Below are positions 1 to 8,827 of a stretch of DNA of 64,000 nt, one piece after another (within the stretch, counting starts at the first letter, position 1; each line of letters opens with the position of its first letter). The notes beneath the pieces are model-generated. The model was given only the letters and a program-made list of their open reading frames with translations, had not been told where the DNA came from and searched no databases. The translations under genes were made by a program, and so were the position numbers. The DNA lies in contig PJLO01000014.1 of NCBI GenBank assembly GCA_003010405.1, positions 1 to 64,000 of the forward strand. The letters are read 5' to 3'. The stretch comes from Acidobacteriota bacterium (GTDB lineage: Bacteria; Acidobacteriota; Terriglobia; Terriglobales; Acidobacteriaceae).

Positions 1-36
1 GCAGCCTGGTTCAAGCACTGCGGCTATGGAATATAG
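1..36 (+). other. C-terminal tail of an ORF cut by the window edge
   Basis: Frame 1 is open from the first base and ends at TAG 34-36, reading AAWFKHCGYGI. Eleven residues are too few to name a family, and the reading may be chance. It is recorded only because the 5' flank of the window could contain the rest of a plus-strand gene. Confidence 0.2.
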
Positions 37-185
37 CTTCATGCAAACCGGTCTAAGGCGATGAACGCTACCCTGAACCTCGCTAGTTTCGGGCAGATTT
101 TTCTGGCGCATTTTGTAGGAAACTTTCTGGCGCGTGACACATTGACTAGCCTACGCAGTTTGCACAGCAACTGTGCTGGAACTCG

Positions 186-407
186 TCAACCATCCTTTCG
201 GTAGAGGAGATCGCGTATCGCCTGTCTCCTGGCCTCGTTCGCTTCGCGCTGAGTCTTGCGTTCGATAGCGTCGCCGCGGCGACTTGTTCTGGTGTCATTT
301 TCTTCGGGTTCGCTGCACGACGGGCACCGGTTTGCGTAACCCGGTTTATCAGGTTTAAGTTCAAACTCTTCTGAGCATACGACGCAGATTTTGATCGGAA
401 AAGCCAT
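186..407 (-). CDS. Small zinc-ribbon-like hypothetical protein (73 aa)
   Basis: The 73-residue product has a CVVC pair (C8, C11) and a CPSC pair (C28, C31), the spacing of a one-zinc ribbon, followed by a charged Arg/Glu-rich tail of about 40 residues that looks helical. There is no clear Shine-Dalgarno sequence before the ATG at 405-407. I do not recognise the family. The four cysteines in this order are the main argument that it is real; an overlapping ORF in another frame has no such pattern. A role in nucleic acid or protein binding is only a guess. Confidence 0.45.
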   Translation of the reverse strand: MAFPIKICVVCSEEFELKPDKPGYANRCPSCSEPEENDTRTSRRGDAIERKTQREANEARRQAIRDLLYRKDG

Positions 408-586
408 ACAAAGAGTTTAAAGGAAGCGCGCTATCGTCTCAAACATTCCCCAATGTCCTTTTCGAAGTAGCCGACTACCCAACGCTCACGCGTGCTATGG
501 TCGCGTTTTTATGCGCCCGCGCTGTTTCGTGCCTCGCTCACGGGCCACGCCGAAACTGCCCCACTCTCACAAATCGCGAGTCCTTA

Positions 587-1324
587 TTACAGAACCATTT
601 GCTCCATATCTTGAGCAGCCTGCTTCAGGCTCGCGGCTGTTCCAAGATCCCGCCAATAATAATCGTCGGTCCGGAAGCCAGCAATCCTTTCTCCTTCGCC
701 TGCAAGCCGCAAATACGCCGGGATAATCGGAAAAACACCATCTTCACGCAAGAGCGCGAAAACACGAGGTGAGATGACGTGAATGCCGCAGAATGCGAGC
801 GCCTGCGTCTCCTCCGAAGGGCAAACAACATACTCATCTGCATGTTCTATTGTGTGTTTTCCGCATAGCCGCAGATGCTGGTCGAAGAGGAGATAACGCG
901 AGGTCTTCCGTCGCATGACCGCCAGCGTTGCAAGCGCACGATTCTCGCGATGGACTCTCACCATCTCTGCCAGGTCAATCGAACTGAGCACGTCGACGTT
1001 ATGCAGGATGAACGGCTCATCCGATGCACCTGCCAGGAAGAAATCCATGGTCTTCTTCAGACCACCGCCCGTATCCAGCAGTACGTCTTCCCGCGAAATC
1101 TCAATCTTCATCCCGAAATTGTCGTTCGCTTTCAGATACTCGACGACTTTATCTGCAAAATGATGCACGTTGATTATGACTTCGCGGATTCCGAAATCGC
1201 GCAGTCGTTGCAGCGTGATCTCCAGAAGCGTGCGCCCCGCGACTTCGGCCAGCGCTTTGGGGCGGTCATTCGTCAAGGGGCGCAGGCGCGTGCCGAGTCC
1301 GGCAGCTAGAATCATCGCCTTCAT
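587..1324 (-). CDS. MurU-like sugar-1-phosphate nucleotidyltransferase
   Basis: A 245-residue cytoplasmic enzyme of the NTP_transferase family, which joins a sugar 1-phosphate to an NTP. The N-terminus carries the nucleotide-binding signature MILAAGLGTRLRPLT followed by RPKAL. HNVD near residue 105 is the metal-binding acidic motif, and the C-terminus has YWRDLGT. Length and partner fit MurU (N-acetylmuramate-1-phosphate uridylyltransferase of cell-wall recycling) better than the longer mannose or glucose enzymes. The ATG at 1322-1324 overlaps the stop of the upstream kinase gene (ATGA), so the two are translationally coupled and probably act in sequence. A longer in-frame start at 1441 lies inside that kinase gene and is rejected. 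Substrate is inferred from context; GDP-mannose-type activity is the alternative. Confidence 0.82.
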   Translation of the reverse strand: MKAMILAAGLGTRLRPLTNDRPKALAEVAGRTLLEITLQRLRDFGIREVIINVHHFADKVVEYLKANDNFGMKIEISREDVLLDTGGGLKKTMDFFLAGASDEPFILHNVDVLSSIDLAEMVRVHRENRALATLAVMRRKTSRYLLFDQHLRLCGKHTIEHADEYVVCPSEETQALAFCGIHVISPRVFALLREDGVFPIIPAYLRLAGEGERIAGFRTDDYYWRDLGTAASLKQAAQDMEQMVL

Positions 1325-2748
1325 CGTACCCACTTCTCCGCTTCGCGATGCCGCAACGTGACTTTGACCCCTGGCCTTCCGCTCAGGCGTCTGGCCACCT
1401 GCTCTGCCAGATAAACAGAGCGATGCTGCCCCCCGGTACAACCGAACGAGACCATCAGATGTTTGAAGCCGCGGCTCTGATAATTACTCACGCTCGCGTC
1501 CACCAGCGACATTACGCTGGCCAGAAACTGGTGCACGCACTCCTGCCGGTTAAGGTAGTCGATCACTGCCGCATCCTTGCCAGTCAGGGTCTTGAAGCGC
1601 TCCTCACGCCCCGGATTGGGGAGGCTTCGGGCATCGAAGACGAATCCTCCGCCGTTTCCGCTCTCATCCTGCACAGGCCCACGATGGAACGAAAAACTGG
1701 AAACCAGGACCGTGAGCCCCTCCGCATCCGACGCGATGGCCTGCAGTTTTTCGGAACCCACCATGCAAGTGAAGGCATTCATCAGAGTAGGTAGCTCAAT
1801 CGGCAATTCGACGTTGTGCAGCAGCCAGCGCAGATTCTTCAGCGCGTAGGGCACGCTCTGCAGAAAGTGTGGCTTGCGTTCGTAAAACCCGCGGAACCCG
1901 TATGCGCCCAGCGCCTGCACGATCCGAATGTAAACGTAGCCATAGTAGTACCGCAGAAACACGGCCCGGTCGACTTTGATAAATCCATCGAGCGAGTCGA
2001 GATAGTGATCGAGCAAACTCTGGCGCAACTCCGGCGGAAGATCGGCCTTTGCGTCGAAGAGAAGCGATGCGACATCGTATTGAAGAGCGCCTTTGCGACC
2101 GCCCTGATAGTCGACGAAATATGGCTCTCCGTCGCGCAGCATGATATTTCTCGACTGAAAATCGCGATAAAGAAAATAGTTGCGATCAGTGCTCAACAGA
2201 AACTTCGTCAATCGGCTGAAATCTTCTTCCAGAGCCTGTTCGCTAAAGGAAACACCGGCAAGGCGAAGAAAGTAGTACTTGAAATAGTTCAAATCCCAGG
2301 CGATGGATTGCCGGTCGAAGCTTGACCGAGGGTAGCAGACCTTGTAATTCAAATCCTTTCCGGCTTCGACCTGAAAGCGCGGCAGTATTTCCACTACTTT
2401 GCGATATGCCTTCACCACCTCGGGGCCGATATCGGCACCCTTGCGATGCTCGCCGAGAAATCCATAGAGCGTGGTGTCTCCAAGGTCCTCTTCGAGGTAC
2501 GCGCCGTGGCTGAGATCTTCTTCATAAATCTCCGGCACCGGCAGACCGTGGCGGCGAAAGTGTCGTGAGAATTCGATGAATGCCGCATTCTCTTCCGGAA
2601 CATTGTGCGAGATGCCGATTGCGGTGAAATTGTCATTGGCCAGACGCACGATCGTGCGTCCCGATCCGCCGGGTGCTCCCTGCACTGGTTCCACTCGCGA
2701 CGCGGCGGCGTGAAAATGCTGCTCAAATAGTGATTCGAGAACGTCCAT
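1321..2748 (-). CDS. APH-fold sugar kinase (AmgK-like) fused to a RapZ C-terminal domain
   Basis: A 475-residue two-domain protein. Residues 1 to about 325 are an aminoglycoside-phosphotransferase-type kinase: YRDFQSRN near 195-204 is the Brenner-type catalytic loop with Asp and Asn kept, and VDYQGG follows as the metal-binding segment. This is the pattern of AmgK, the anomeric MurNAc/GlcNAc kinase. Residues about 345-475 match the C-terminal domain of RapZ/YvcJ: FVFDARSLPNP, TGKDAAV, GCTGGQHRSV and LRHRE. In RapZ that half binds glucosamine-6-phosphate. The following MurU-like gene overlaps by ATGA. The likely role is salvage of amino sugars from peptidoglycan, perhaps with feedback by an amino-sugar phosphate; the sensing role is inference. 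Confidence 0.85.
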   Translation of the reverse strand: MDVLESLFEQHFHAAASRVEPVQGAPGGSGRTIVRLANDNFTAIGISHNVPEENAAFIEFSRHFRRHGLPVPEIYEEDLSHGAYLEEDLGDTTLYGFLGEHRKGADIGPEVVKAYRKVVEILPRFQVEAGKDLNYKVCYPRSSFDRQSIAWDLNYFKYYFLRLAGVSFSEQALEEDFSRLTKFLLSTDRNYFLYRDFQSRNIMLRDGEPYFVDYQGGRKGALQYDVASLLFDAKADLPPELRQSLLDHYLDSLDGFIKVDRAVFLRYYYGYVYIRIVQALGAYGFRGFYERKPHFLQSVPYALKNLRWLLHNVELPIELPTLMNAFTCMVGSEKLQAIASDAEGLTVLVSSFSFHRGPVQDESGNGGGFVFDARSLPNPGREERFKTLTGKDAAVIDYLNRQECVHQFLASVMSLVDASVSNYQSRGFKHLMVSFGCTGGQHRSVYLAEQVARRLSGRPGVKVTLRHREAEKWVR

Positions 2749-3066
2749 CGATTTGATCGGGTCCTAGACTTTACACCGTTTTTTGCAAAATACGGATTCC
2801 GTGGCAGAAACAGTGCAAACTGTCTACGCAGACAAAGTCGTCTGCGGAGCTTGCATGCAGTCCTGCTGGGACCCGCTATTTGTATTGTAAAGTCCAGACT
2901 GAAAAGTCACATCATCAGAGGTAATGAATCAACTCTGAATTAAAAGGGACGTCCCTCGCCTGCACAGGGCAAAGAGTGTCCCTGTGCCGCGATGTTGAGG
3001 CGGCGATGCTTGGACAATCGCCCCGGCTATTATTCCTGGCGAGATTTCGGGTGCCCAAAAGTTTGT
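2749..3066. other. Intergenic region with small palindromes, no gene seen
   Basis: No plausible ORF. It must hold the promoter of the minus-strand kinase gene (TAAAGT on the minus strand at about 2767-2772 is a possible -10) and the 3' end of the scoB transcript. Three small symmetric elements are visible: a 7-bp stem at 2827-2846 (CGCAGAC/GTCTGCG), a perfect 12-base palindrome at 2945-2956 (AGGGACGTCCCT, followed by a T-run on the minus strand) and an 8-bp stem at 2962-2987 (GCACAGGG/CCCTGTGC). The last two could together end the scoB message. Confidence 0.4.
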
Positions 3067-3759
3067 TCAGGCAGCAATCATTTCGCGCAGTTCCCTGCTG
3101 ATGATGAGCTTCGGCTCGGTAACGGCCTGAACCTCTTCCACGCTGACGCCTGGCGCGATCTCTTCCAGCACCAATCCGCCCTCCTTCCGAACCCGGATAT
3201 AGCCAAGCTCGGTGACTATGGTGTCAACCACGCGCAACCCAGTGATCGGCAGTGTGCAGCGGTTCAGTATCTTCGGTCTTCCTTCTTTGGTGGTATGCTC
3301 CATGGCAACGATGAGGCGGCGCGCCGCCGCTACCAGATCCATTGCCCCACCCATGCCTTTTACCATCCTTCCGGGAATCATCCAGTTTGCGAGATTTCCC
3401 TCGGCGTCCACCTCCATCGCGCCCAGTACCGATAGATCGATGTGCCCGCCGCGAATCATGGCGAATGATTCAGCCGAAGAGAAGAATGCAGTGCCGGGGA
3501 GTTCGCTCACTGTCTCCTTTCCGGCATTGATCAGGTCCGGGTCCTCTTCTCCTTCGAGCGGATAAGGCCCCACGCCCAGTATTCCGTTCTCGCTTTGCAG
3601 CACTACTTGTATCCCCGTAGGAACGTGGTTGGCCACAAGCGTCGGCATCCCTATGCCGAGATTCACATAGAAACCGTCGCGCAGTTCGCGCGCGATGCGG
3701 CGCACGATGTATTCACGTTTGTCGATTTTCTGTCTGGATTCTGGAGTTGTGCTCATCAT
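3067..3759 (-). CDS. scoB: 3-oxoacid CoA-transferase subunit B
   Basis: The 230-residue beta subunit of succinyl-CoA:3-ketoacid (or acetoacetate) CoA-transferase, which moves CoA between a short acyl-CoA and a 3-oxoacid. The N-terminal LGIGMPTLV and the [12 protein letters not shown] motif, whose Glu is the CoA-carrying catalytic residue of the family, are present, as are [15 protein letters not shown] and GMGGAMDL. Length is normal for a separate B subunit. It starts 6 bases after scoA ends, so the pair is an operon. A role in ketone-body or branched acid use is likely; the exact CoA donor cannot be told from sequence. Confidence 0.93.
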   Translation of the reverse strand: MMSTTPESRQKIDKREYIVRRIARELRDGFYVNLGIGMPTLVANHVPTGIQVVLQSENGILGVGPYPLEGEEDPDLINAGKETVSELPGTAFFSSAESFAMIRGGHIDLSVLGAMEVDAEGNLANWMIPGRMVKGMGGAMDLVAAARRLIVAMEHTTKEGRPKILNRCTLPITGLRVVDTIVTELGYIRVRKEGGLVLEEIAPGVSVEEVQAVTEPKLIISRELREMIAA

Positions 3760-3765
3760 TTTCTC

Positions 3766-4467
3766 TCAGGCCGCTGCCTTGCGCACACGGCGTCGCTCGA
3801 TCCGCTTCTCTTCGCCCACAGCTTGAAAAACGCGGTGCACGTAAATACTCGGCGTATGAATCTGTTCAGGCGGAAGTTCTCCCGGCTGCACAACTTCCTC
3901 AACCTCGGCGATCGTGATCTTTCCTGCCGCAGCGATCATCGGATTAAAATTCTGCGCCGTTTTGCGGTAAATAAGATTTCCCCACGTGTCGCCTTTCCAG
4001 GCCTTGACCAGCGAAAAATCAGCTTTCAGCCATCGCTCCATCACATAGGTCCGTCCCTCGAATTCGCGGGTTTCCTTGCCCTCGGCCACAAGGGTCCCGA
4101 CTCCGGTCGGCGTAAAAAACGCCGGAATTCCGGCGCCTCCGGCACGGATTCGCTCAGCTAACGTTCCCTGCGGAATCAACTCCAGGTCCAGCTTTCCGCT
4201 GAGCACCAGTTCCTCGAACAGTCGGTTTTCACCCACGTAACTGCCTTTGTGACTGCGTATCTGTCCCTTCCTTAACAGCAATCCAAGGCCAAAATCATCC
4301 ACGCCCATGTTGTTGCTGATTGTGTTCAGGTTGCGCACACCTTTCTTCTCTAGTGCGGCAATCAGATTTTCAGGAATTCCGCAAAGACCAAAGCCGCCGA
4401 CCATCAGCGTGGCGCCGTCAGGAATATCGAAGATCGCCTCCTCGGCGTTCGCGAACACTTTATTCAT
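3766..4467 (-). CDS. scoA: 3-oxoacid CoA-transferase subunit A
   Basis: The 233-residue alpha subunit partnering the gene just downstream. The family signature GGFGLCGIPENLI sits near residues 23-35, followed by the glycine-rich SNNMG region and the NPMIAAAG/VEEVV segment typical of subunit A. The C-terminus ends in a basic tail (RIERRRVRK), slightly longer than the core fold. It is the first gene of the pair; 144 bases separate it from the upstream ABC permease gene on the same strand, so it may be a separate transcript. Confidence 0.93.
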   Translation of the reverse strand: MNKVFANAEEAIFDIPDGATLMVGGFGLCGIPENLIAALEKKGVRNLNTISNNMGVDDFGLGLLLRKGQIRSHKGSYVGENRLFEELVLSGKLDLELIPQGTLAERIRAGGAGIPAFFTPTGVGTLVAEGKETREFEGRTYVMERWLKADFSLVKAWKGDTWGNLIYRKTAQNFNPMIAAAGKITIAEVEEVVQPGELPPEQIHTPSIYVHRVFQAVGEEKRIERRRVRKAAA

Positions 4468-4611
4468 TTGTCTCGCTCTTTTAGGTCAGGTCCAGGCTTC
4501 CCCACGAAGCCTGCGTTCTGAACCGACGATGGTATATAGATGCAGAGCCGGCCCGGAAGATACTTCAAAACGAATACTTACTCGCTGAGCTTTTCTGCTC
4601 GCAAAATCGTA

Positions 4612-5469
4612 TCAAAGACCGGCCTCGATGCGGGAGCGCGGATCGAGATAGTCGCGCATGGCGTCGCCGACAAAGTTGAAGGCGAGCACCGCAAGCATGA
4701 CGGCGGCAGCAGGAAAGAGGACGAGATGCGGGGAGTCGAACAGATGCGAGCGGGCATCATTCAACATGCCGCCCCAGCTCGGCACCGGAGGAGGCACGCC
4801 AAGCCCAAGGAAGCTCATAGTAGCTTCGGCGAGAATGGCTCCGGCCATGCCGATGGCGGCCTGTACGATCACCGGCTGCATGATGTTGGGAAGAATGTGG
4901 CGGACGAGAATTCGCCAGTCGCTTGCACCCAGAGCGCGGGCCGCTTCAACGTATTCCCTCTCACGCGCCGCCAGCACCTGGGCGCGAACAAGGCGAGCGT
5001 ACCCCACCCAGCCTCCAATGACCAGGGCGAGGACAAGATTCCAGAGACCGGGGCCGATGAAGGCCACGAAGGCAATAGCGAGGAGAATTCCCGGAAACGA
5101 AAGAAAGGAATTCATCACTATGACGTTGATGAAGCGATCGACGCGCCCCCCGTAGTATCCGGCGAGCGAGCCGACGATGGTGCCGAGCAGAAGCGAACCC
5201 GCGACCACCGAAGTTCCAACAATCATGGAAATTCGCGCGCCGAAAAGTATCCGCGAGAGGATGTCGCGGCCGAGTTCGTCAGTCCCGAAGAGGTGCTGTG
5301 GCGAGGGCGACTGGAGGCGCGAGGCAAGGTCGATGGAAGCCGGGTCCCGCGGCGCGACGAGCGGTCCGAAGGCGGCGCAGAAAACAAACAGCAGGATGAG
5401 CAGGACTCCAAAAACCGCCAGCGGATTGCGGCAGGTGACGCGGGTGAGCTTGGTGAGTTTCGATGCCAT
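4612..5469 (-). CDS. ABC transporter permease, DppC/OppC type
   Basis: A 285-residue inner-membrane permease of the peptide/nickel ABC importer class. It has the OppC N-terminal extra helix (NPLAVFGVLLILLFVF), the periplasmic FGTDELGRDILSR motif that defines the DppC/OppC side, and the cytoplasmic EAA loop (EYVEAARALGASDWRILVRH) that contacts the ATPase. About six membrane segments are visible. It sits 9 bases after the DppB-type gene. No ATPase or binding protein gene lies nearby, so the partners must be encoded elsewhere. Peptides are the default substrate; other solutes are possible. Confidence 0.9.
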   Translation of the reverse strand: MASKLTKLTRVTCRNPLAVFGVLLILLFVFCAAFGPLVAPRDPASIDLASRLQSPSPQHLFGTDELGRDILSRILFGARISMIVGTSVVAGSLLLGTIVGSLAGYYGGRVDRFINVIVMNSFLSFPGILLAIAFVAFIGPGLWNLVLALVIGGWVGYARLVRAQVLAAREREYVEAARALGASDWRILVRHILPNIMQPVIVQAAIGMAGAILAEATMSFLGLGVPPPVPSWGGMLNDARSHLFDSPHLVLFPAAAVMLAVLAFNFVGDAMRDYLDPRSRIEAGL

Positions 5470-5478
5470 GCCGCGCTC

Positions 5479-6396
5479 CTACTGGCGAATCCGCGGATTC
5501 AGCGCGGAGTAAACAAGGTCGGTAAAGAAGTTGACGGCAACGTAAGTAAGACCAATGCAGAGCAGGCATCCCTGCACGAGAGAGTAATCGCGGTTGCTGA
5601 TGGCGCTGATGGTGAGGCGTCCGATGCCGGGCCAGGCAAAGATGGTTTCGGTAACGATAGCACCCGCCAGTAACGCGCCAAATTGCAGTCCGATGACGGT
5701 CACTACAGGAATCATCGCATTGCGGAGAGCATGGCGATAGACGACATCGCGTTCGCGAAGCCCCTTGGCGCGAGCAGTGCGGATGTAATCCTGCCCTAGC
5801 TCCTCCAACATGCTGGTACGCACCATGCGCGTGAGAATCGCGGCCAGCGAACCGCCCATCGTAATGGCAGGAAGCACAAGGTTGCGCCAGCTTCCGGAAC
5901 CGGAGACGGGAAGCCAGTCGAAGCGAATCGCAAAGATCAGAATAAGGATAGGACCTAGAGCAAAGTTGGGGAAAGAGAGTCCAAGCAGGCTGAAGAAGCT
6001 GAGCGCACGGTCATCCCATCGATTGCGGCGGGTTGCCGAACGCACACCGGCAGGAATGGAGAGCAGGACTGCGACAGAGAGAGCCGAGAGAGCCAGAGCG
6101 AGCGTCGCCGGGTAAGCCTGCGCGACCAATTCCCTGACCGGTTTATTCAGACGTAAAGACTTACCAAGATCACCGTGAATTACGCCGTTCCAATAATGAA
6201 GATACTGCACGCCAAGCGGGAGATCGAGGCCGTAGGCGTGGCGCGCGGCTTGAATATCAACTCCGGCAGCGCCTTCCCCGAGCATGGCCTGAATGGGGTC
6301 TCCGGGAACAAGGTGGATGAGCAGAAAAACTACACTGACGACCAGCCATACGACCGGCAACATATAAGAGAGTCGAGTGAACACATAACGGATCAT
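5479..6396 (-). CDS. ABC transporter permease, DppB/OppB type
   Basis: A 305-residue inner-membrane permease. The N-terminus (one TM helix followed by PGDPIQAMLG) and the later GDLGKSLRLNKPV are hallmarks of the DppB/OppB side. The EAA loop reads DYIRTARAKGLRERDVVYRH, and LAGAIVTETIFAWPG and GRL near the C-terminus also fit. It pairs with the DppC-type permease downstream to form the membrane channel. Its ATG overlaps the stop of the CNNM/CBS gene by four bases (ATGA at 6393-6396), so all three genes appear to be one transcript. Confidence 0.9.
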   Translation of the reverse strand: MIRYVFTRLSYMLPVVWLVVSVVFLLIHLVPGDPIQAMLGEGAAGVDIQAARHAYGLDLPLGVQYLHYWNGVIHGDLGKSLRLNKPVRELVAQAYPATLALALSALSVAVLLSIPAGVRSATRRNRWDDRALSFFSLLGLSFPNFALGPILILIFAIRFDWLPVSGSGSWRNLVLPAITMGGSLAAILTRMVRTSMLEELGQDYIRTARAKGLRERDVVYRHALRNAMIPVVTVIGLQFGALLAGAIVTETIFAWPGIGRLTISAISNRDYSLVQGCLLCIGLTYVAVNFFTDLVYSALNPRIRQ

Positions 6397-7772
6397 GCTT
6401 CGGACTTCCCGTCATTATCAGGGGCAACGGCGTTGGGCAGAAGATCCACCTTGACGGCGCCGACGCGTAAACCTTCCATCTCAAGCACAGTATAACGGCG
6501 TTGCTCGTAAAGAAACGAGTCGCCGGGTTTTGGTATGCGTTGCAATTTTGCGACAACAAAGCCAGCGAGCGTTTCAAATCCCTCGTCACGGGGCAGAAGC
6601 AAATGGTGTTGCGTTTCGAGATCGCGGATGCTGAGCGCGGCGTCAAGCACGAGAGAAGCAGGGTCGCCGTAGGCCGTGCGGGGAACAACGTCGAACTCAT
6701 CTTCAAGTTCGCCGACCAACTGTTCGAGGACATCTTCAACACTGACCACGCCGGCAGTGGAGCCGAATTCATCAACCACGACTGCGAGATGCCGCCGCCT
6801 GTTCTTGAATTCCGCAAGAAGATCAGGCAGGGACTTGGTCTCAGGAACGAAAAGGACATCCCGCATGATGTGCTGGATATCCAGTGTGGGCTGTGGGCGG
6901 CGGACCTCAGTTCCATAATGTGAACGCTGCAAACGGAACTGCATCCAGCGCATAAGATCTTTGGCGTAGAGCACACCAATAATGGCTTCGGGGCCGCGCT
7001 TGACGTCGTACACGGGAATGCGGGAATGCTGCTCCTCAACCGTTTTTGCAGCCGCCTCGTCGAGTGACATGTCGCCGGGAAGCGAAAAAATATCAGGACG
7101 CGGAACCATGATCTCTCGGACGGTTATGTTCTCCAAGTCAAGCGCATGGTGAAGCAACTCCTGCTGCAAAGAAGAGATGAGGCCGTGGCGATGAGAGGCC
7201 GTAACACTGAGCTTCAGCTCCTCCGGAGTGTGCACGCCGCCTTCGCGGATATGGCTCCATCCGAACGCGCTCAGAACCCAGCGAGAAGAAGCTGCCATCG
7301 TTCGGGTTACAGGCCTGAAGGCAGTGATGAATACATCGAGCGGGCCAGCAACGGCAAGCGCCACCTGCTCGGTTTTCTGCAAGGCGATCGACTTGGGCAC
7401 AACCTCGCCAAGGATCACGTGCAGGTAGGTGATGGTCGTGAAAGCGAAGACTGTGGCGAGAACATGGGAGTAGAGAGCGGCGTGGGGCAGGCGCGCCAGC
7501 GGGACTTCCAGAACATGGGCCATCGAGACTTCGCCGATCCAGCCGAGTGCAAGGCTGGCCATAGTCATTCCAAGCTGGATTCCATTGAGAACCTCTTCCA
7601 GCTCGTTGTGAAGTTTGCGAATCGTTCGCGCGCCGATGCGTTCCTCTGCGATAAGTTGTTCCAGACGTGTGCTCCGGATGCTGACCAGCGCATATTCTCC
7701 GGCGGCGAAGAAGGCGTTGGCGGCCACGAGCAGCATCACGGCGATGATCCGCATCAGCACGAACGTGAACAA
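6393..7772 (-). CDS. CNNM/HlyC-CorC family membrane protein with CBS pair
   Basis: A 459-residue protein with the DUF21/CNNM membrane domain (residues about 1-190, roughly three to four TM helices, starting FVLMRIIAVMLLVAANAFFAAGEYALV), a CBS pair (about 205-335; VREIMVPRPDIF opens it and VVDEFGSTAGVVSVEDVLE closes it) and a C-terminal CorC/HlyC FAD-type domain (ETLAGFVVAKLQRIP). Members are Mg or Co transporters or efflux regulators. It is first in a probable operon with two ABC permeases, an unusual partnership whose meaning is unclear. Confidence 0.9.
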   Translation of the reverse strand: MFTFVLMRIIAVMLLVAANAFFAAGEYALVSIRSTRLEQLIAEERIGARTIRKLHNELEEVLNGIQLGMTMASLALGWIGEVSMAHVLEVPLARLPHAALYSHVLATVFAFTTITYLHVILGEVVPKSIALQKTEQVALAVAGPLDVFITAFRPVTRTMAASSRWVLSAFGWSHIREGGVHTPEELKLSVTASHRHGLISSLQQELLHHALDLENITVREIMVPRPDIFSLPGDMSLDEAAAKTVEEQHSRIPVYDVKRGPEAIIGVLYAKDLMRWMQFRLQRSHYGTEVRRPQPTLDIQHIMRDVLFVPETKSLPDLLAEFKNRRRHLAVVVDEFGSTAGVVSVEDVLEQLVGELEDEFDVVPRTAYGDPASLVLDAALSIRDLETQHHLLLPRDEGFETLAGFVVAKLQRIPKPGDSFLYEQRRYTVLEMEGLRVGAVKVDLLPNAVAPDNDGKSEA

Positions 7773-8004
7773 AACTTTTCGCTCCTAAAGGCGAGGCAGG
7801 AACTCAGCCAAGTGTCGTGGTATTGGATTTTAGCATCGAGAGCGGGAAGAAGCCGGAAAGGGAAAATCCGGCAAAGAGTGTCCGTCCTGCAATAGGGATC
7901 ATCCTTCCGTTCCTGCGTCGCACGCCACTACTCATGGCGTGCGATTTCCATTCGTGACAGAATCAGTGCAAGCAGGATTTGCCACAACCCAGGAGGAATA
8001 CAGG

Positions 8005-8799
8005 GTGGAGACGCGCATCGTCACGCTTACAACCGACTTCGGCAGTACGGATCATTTCGTTGGCACAATGCGAGGAGTGATTCTGAGTGGGAACCCGAAG
8101 GCACAGGTGGTTGATATCTGCAATTCGGTAACCTCATTCGACGTTCTCGATGGAGCGCTGACGATTGCGCACGCTTACCGTTATTTTCCGCCCGGCACGA
8201 TTCATCTTGTAGTGGTCGATCCCGGAGTTGGATCGGCGCGAAGGCCGCTGCTGGTCACGACGTCGCGGCATTTTTTTATTGCTCCGGATAACGGCGTACT
8301 CTCACTGGTACTGGAGCAGGAGGAGCGGGTCTTGGCACGACACATAACGGCCGAGCACTACTTCCTGCAGCCCGTAAGCACCACCTTCCATGGCCGCGAC
8401 ATTTTTGCCGCGTGCGCCGGATGGCTGAGCAAGGGACTGGAACCTGATAAGTTTGGCGATGAAATTACCGACTACGTGCGCTTCTCTCTGCCTAAGCCGA
8501 AAATGGTTGCCGAGCGCACGCTGAAGGGCGCGGTATTGAAGGTCGATAAGTTCGGCAACCTGATCACGAACCTGACTCCGGAAAACGCAGCTGCGCTGTT
8601 TGCGGCCAACTCCGGTCTCAAACTCACGGTGGGACAGGCGACCGTTACCGGATTCCAAAGCTCCTACTCGCAAGGACAGCCGGGAGAGCTTTTTGGTGTA
8701 CTGAACAGCATGGGTTTTCTGGAGATTGCGTGCAATCGCGGTGCGGCAGCGCACCTGGCAAAGGCAGGCCGAGGAGCTGAAGTGCTGGTCGAGTTTTGA
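8005..8799 (+). CDS. SAM hydroxide adenosyltransferase (DUF62, chlorinase/fluorinase superfamily)
   Basis: A 264-residue enzyme of the SAM-dependent chlorinase/fluorinase superfamily, whose common members hydrolyse S-adenosylmethionine to adenosine and methionine. Visible signatures are LTTDFGSTDHFVG at the N-terminus, VVDPGVGSARRPL near residue 70, APDNGVLS and FHGRDIFAACAGWL, then the KVDKFGNLITNL C-terminal barrel. The start is taken as GTG at 8005 because AGGAGG at 7991-7996 lies eight bases upstream and the family begins with this segment; an ATG at 7939 would add 22 unconserved residues and has no such site. It converges on the DUF488 gene. Confidence 0.9.
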   Translation: METRIVTLTTDFGSTDHFVGTMRGVILSGNPKAQVVDICNSVTSFDVLDGALTIAHAYRYFPPGTIHLVVVDPGVGSARRPLLVTTSRHFFIAPDNGVLSLVLEQEERVLARHITAEHYFLQPVSTTFHGRDIFAACAGWLSKGLEPDKFGDEITDYVRFSLPKPKMVAERTLKGAVLKVDKFGNLITNLTPENAAALFAANSGLKLTVGQATVTGFQSSYSQGQPGELFGVLNSMGFLEIACNRGAAAHLAKAGRGAEVLVEF

Positions 8800-8827
8800 G
8801 ACAGGAGGCTCCCCGGACATGCACACA

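Noticed and set aside
4540..5673. A 377-codon plus-strand open frame
   Set aside because: Antisense to the two ABC permease genes and full of charged low-complexity sequence.
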